Shown here: piece after piece, positions 62,103 through 64,000 of the stretch
Numbering within the stretch: position 1 is the first letter of the stretch
How the letters are laid out: each line of letters starts with the position of its first letter
Assembly: GCA_958295525.1 (NCBI GenBank)
Contig: OY282355.1
Span: 62,001-126,000 of the forward strand
DNA length: 64,000 nucleotides
DNA from: an uncultured Dehalococcoidia bacterium
GTDB taxonomy: Bacteria; Chloroflexota; Dehalococcoidia; Lucifugimonadales; Australimonadaceae
Direction of reading: 5' to 3'
Made by a program: the position numbers and the translations under genes
Notes under the pieces: generated by a model
Database searches by the model: none
What the model saw: the letters and a program-made list of their open reading frames with translations, nothing else
Told to the model about the DNA's origin: nothing

Positions 62103-64000
62103 CTATTCCTCGCCGTCCTCGCCGCTGTCTCCGTCCTCGGCGATGCCTATCGGGCCGGCGCCCATCGGGCCGTCGAAGGGGTCTTCTATGTCGTCAGGCT
62201 CCAGGTCGGCGGGGTCGTCCTCGGTCTCTTCGTCGTCGCCGGACGCTGAAGCGCTCTCGCCGTCGGCGGCGACGGAATCCTCTGGCTCCGCGAGCGGGTC
62301 GTCATCGTCATCGTCGTCCGAGAGAAAGTCGTCGTCCTCCTCGTCCTCCTCGTCGTCGAGCGAGAAGTCAATGACGTTCGCCGGGCGGCGCGGGGCGAGG
62401 AAATCGTCGTCGTCGTCATCGTCGAAGGGCATACCGGGGACGCCCGAAATCAGGCCGCCCATCAGGCTTTCGAAATCGTCGACGGCGGCGCGGGCCGGGA
62501 GCCGCTCGGGAATGCCGAGCAAGTTGCGCCCCTCCTCGGAAGCGTCGAGCCTGGCGGGGATGAGCCTGCCGATGATGACGTTTTCCTTGAGGCCGCGCAG
62601 GTGGTCGACGTCGCCGGACATCGCCGCCTCCGTGAGCACGCGGGCGGTCTCTTGGAACGAGGCTTTGGCGAGGAAACTCTCCGTGTTGAGGGAGGCGCGC
62701 GTAACGCCGCGAATGTCGGGCTTGCCGGTCGCGGGCTCGCCGCCCTCCGCCATCACGCGCTCGTTCACGCTTTGGAACGTGCCCCGGTCGACGGTCTGAT
62801 TCGGCAGGAAGTCCGTGTCGCCGATCGTTTCGACCTTCACCCAGCGCAGCATTTGGCCGATGACGGTCTCAATGTGCTTGTCGTTGATGTCCACGCCCTG
62901 GTTGCGGTAGACGGTCTGCACTTGCTCGTTGAGGTAGCGCAGCGTGGCCTCCGTTCCGAGGATGCGGAGAATGTCGTGCGGGTCTTTCACGCCGCTGGTG
63001 AGCCGCTGCCCGGCCTCCACTTTGTCGCCGGTGCGGACGAGCCGCTGCGCGGTGGCGTCCACGGGATGGTCGCGCAATTCGGTTTCGTAGGCGTCGATCT
63101 CCACCCGGCCGTCCACGACGCGCGCGGCGCCTGAGACGCGGGCGAGGATCGCCGTTGGCTCCTCCGTTTGCGCGGCGGGAACGGAGGCTTCGCCCTCGGC
63201 GGGCTCTTCCGCCTTCTTCGCCCTGCTTCGCTTCGGCTTCGGGGCGGGCTCCGCGATGGGCTGGCCCGCCTTGACCGTTTGCCCCTCTTTGACCGCGAGT
63301 TTGCGCCCCTCGCCGATTTCGTAGACGTCGGTGAAGGGGATGCGGTTCACGACGCGCACGACCGGCGCGAACGACACGGGCGGCGCGGCGATCTGCGGCG
63401 CGTCGGGCGGCGCTTCGTACTCGCCGACCAGTTGCCCGTTCTCGAACGCGAGCGCGTCGCCGTCGATCTCCGCGACGCGGGCCTTGCCTTTGGGAACGCG
63501 CGCTTCGAAGATCTCCTCGACGCGGGGGAGGCCGGTGGTGATGTCCAGTCCCGCGACGCCGCCCATATGGAACGTCCGCATCGTCAACTGGGTGCCGGGC
63601 TCGCCGATGGACTGCGCCGCGATGATGCCCACCGCGTCGCCGACCCGGACGAGTTTGCCCGTGGCCGGACTCCATCCGTAGCACTGCCGGCAGACGCCGT
63701 GCTTCGCCTCGCAAGTGAGCGGGCTGCGGACATGAACCTCGGAGACGCCCGCGTCCTGAATGCGCTGCGCGTCCGCCTTCTCGATCATCGCTCCCGCGTC
63801 CGCCAGAACCTCGCCGGTGGCGGGGTCGGCTACAGGCGCGGCGGCGACGCGGCCCGCGACGCGCTCGCCGAGGCGGGCGATCATCACGTCTTCGTCGGGC
63901 GAGGCGTCCGCGTAGATCGTCACGCCGCGCTCCGTCGCGCAGTCTTCTTCTTTGATGATGGCTTCCTGCGCGACGTCGATGAGACGGCGCGTGAGGTAGC
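62103..64000 (-). CDS. rpoC: RNA polymerase beta' subunit, C-terminal part, with acidic tail
   Basis: The frame continues beyond base 64000, so the N-terminal part is missing. Visible are CRQCYGWSPATGKLVRVGDA with zinc-ligand cysteines, GIIAAQSIGEPGTQLTMRTF (trigger-loop region) and the conserved C-terminal VKVETIGDTDFLPNQTVDRG and LTEAAMSGDVDHLRGLKENV. A lysine-rich insertion (PKPKRSRAKKAEEP) lies before the jaw. Normal RpoC ends soon after GRLIPAR; here about 108 further residues follow, dominated by Asp and Glu runs (DDDDDDDFL, LDDEEDEEDDDFL). rpoB would lie outside the window. Confidence 0.95.
   Translation of the reverse strand, partial: YLTRRLIDVAQEAIIKEEDCATERGVTIYADASPDEDVMIARLGERVAGRVAAAPVADPATGEVLADAGAMIEKADAQRIQDAGVSEVHVRSPLTCEAKHGVCRQCYGWSPATGKLVRVGDAVGIIAAQSIGEPGTQLTMRTFHMGGVAGLDITTGLPRVEEIFEARVPKGKARVAEIDGDALAFENGQLVGEYEAPPDAPQIAAPPVSFAPVVRVVNRIPFTDVYEIGEGRKLAVKEGQTVKAGQPIAEPAPKPKRSRAKKAEEPAEGEASVPAAQTEEPTAILARVSGAARVVDGRVEIDAYETELRDHPVDATAQRLVRTGDKVEAGQRLTSGVKDPHDILRILGTEATLRYLNEQVQTVYRNQGVDINDKHIETVIGQMLRWVKVETIGDTDFLPNQTVDRGTFQSVNERVMAEGGEPATGKPDIRGVTRASLNTESFLAKASFQETARVLTEAAMSGDVDHLRGLKENVIIGRLIPARLDASEEGRNLLGIPERLPARAAVDDFESLMGGLISGVPGMPFDDDDDDDFLAPRRPANVIDFSLDDEEDEEDDDFLSDDDDDDDPLAEPEDSVAADGESASASGDDEETEDDPADLEPDDIEDPFDGPMGAGPIGIAEDGDSGEDGEE

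Noticed and set aside
1-64000. tRNA, rRNA, integrase or insertion-sequence genes
   Set aside because: I found no cloverleaf-sized structured gap, no rRNA-like sequence and no DDE, tyrosine or serine recombinase motif in any frame.

Overview
The window is high-GC bacterial DNA, probably from Chloroflexota (a Dehalococcoidia/SAR202-like lineage). That placement rests on the GC-rich coding style, many secreted lipoproteins with Thr-Pro spacers after the lipobox, an alpha2-type glycyl-tRNA synthetase, a Rex regulator, an MrfA-type helicase and SAR202-like Rieske, FAH, SDR and MFS genes. It is an inference from gene content and was not tested by phylogeny. Core genes (ispD, ispF, cysS, fabI, rex, glyS, pheT, moeA, rpoC) alternate with an unusually dense accessory complement.

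Layout. 1-4.2 kb: a minus-strand operon of membrane proteins and three lipoproteins sharing one signal-peptide cassette. 4.4-7 kb: an SDR dehydrogenase, a FAH-family enzyme and an endonuclease III relative. 7.2-8.5 kb: IspD fused in frame to an AT-rich accessory domain. 8.6-10.1 kb: a DNA methyltransferase with an HNH-like tail. 10.2-17.4 kb: a Rieske oxygenase, a repeat cluster, then a secreted protein, a binding protein, a double-domain permease and a bicupin enzyme. 17.6-23.4 kb: a membrane protein, a seven-repeat RCC1-like lipoprotein, a small helical protein, a Fic AMP-transferase and a MetE-like methyltransferase. 23.7-25.6 kb: ispF-cysS. 25.65-26.7 kb: a two-gene cassette of a three-helix membrane protein and a TIR-like effector, the best candidate for a poorly described defence system. 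26.8-31.5 kb: fabI, an EVE protein, a metallopeptidase, a PaREP1 protein and an MFS pump. 31.6-34.8 kb: a type IIG restriction-modification enzyme. 34.8-38.9 kb: a second MFS pump, the helicase and DUF503. 39-42.6 kb: rex, glyS, sbcD. 42.7-44.8 kb: an amino-acid binding protein and Uma2. 45-49.3 kb: type III mod-res. 49.5-52.4 kb: a Fur regulator, rubrerythrin, an Fe-S protein and DUF3501. 52.5-55 kb: an AccI-like type II pair. 55-57.4 kb: two thioredoxin-fold lipoproteins. 57.5-61.8 kb: pheT, moeA and an unknown gene. 62.1-64 kb: the C-terminal part of rpoC with a long acidic tail.

How it fits together. Four separate restriction-modification modules, a TIR cassette, Fic and Uma2 make this a defence-rich region dispersed among housekeeping genes. 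I see no transposase, integrase, CRISPR array, tRNA or rRNA. The main structural theme is about 30 copies of a 20-base palindrome (ATTCCCGC-N4-GCGGGAAT), matching the published neisserial dRS3 pattern, in uniformly oriented clusters between genes. A second theme is promoters with a GC-flanked TAnnnT box only 6-7 bases before the start codon, suggesting leaderless transcripts. A third is a duplicated leader encoding a short peptide (core ERIEDWPPGR) ahead of two otherwise different MFS transporters.
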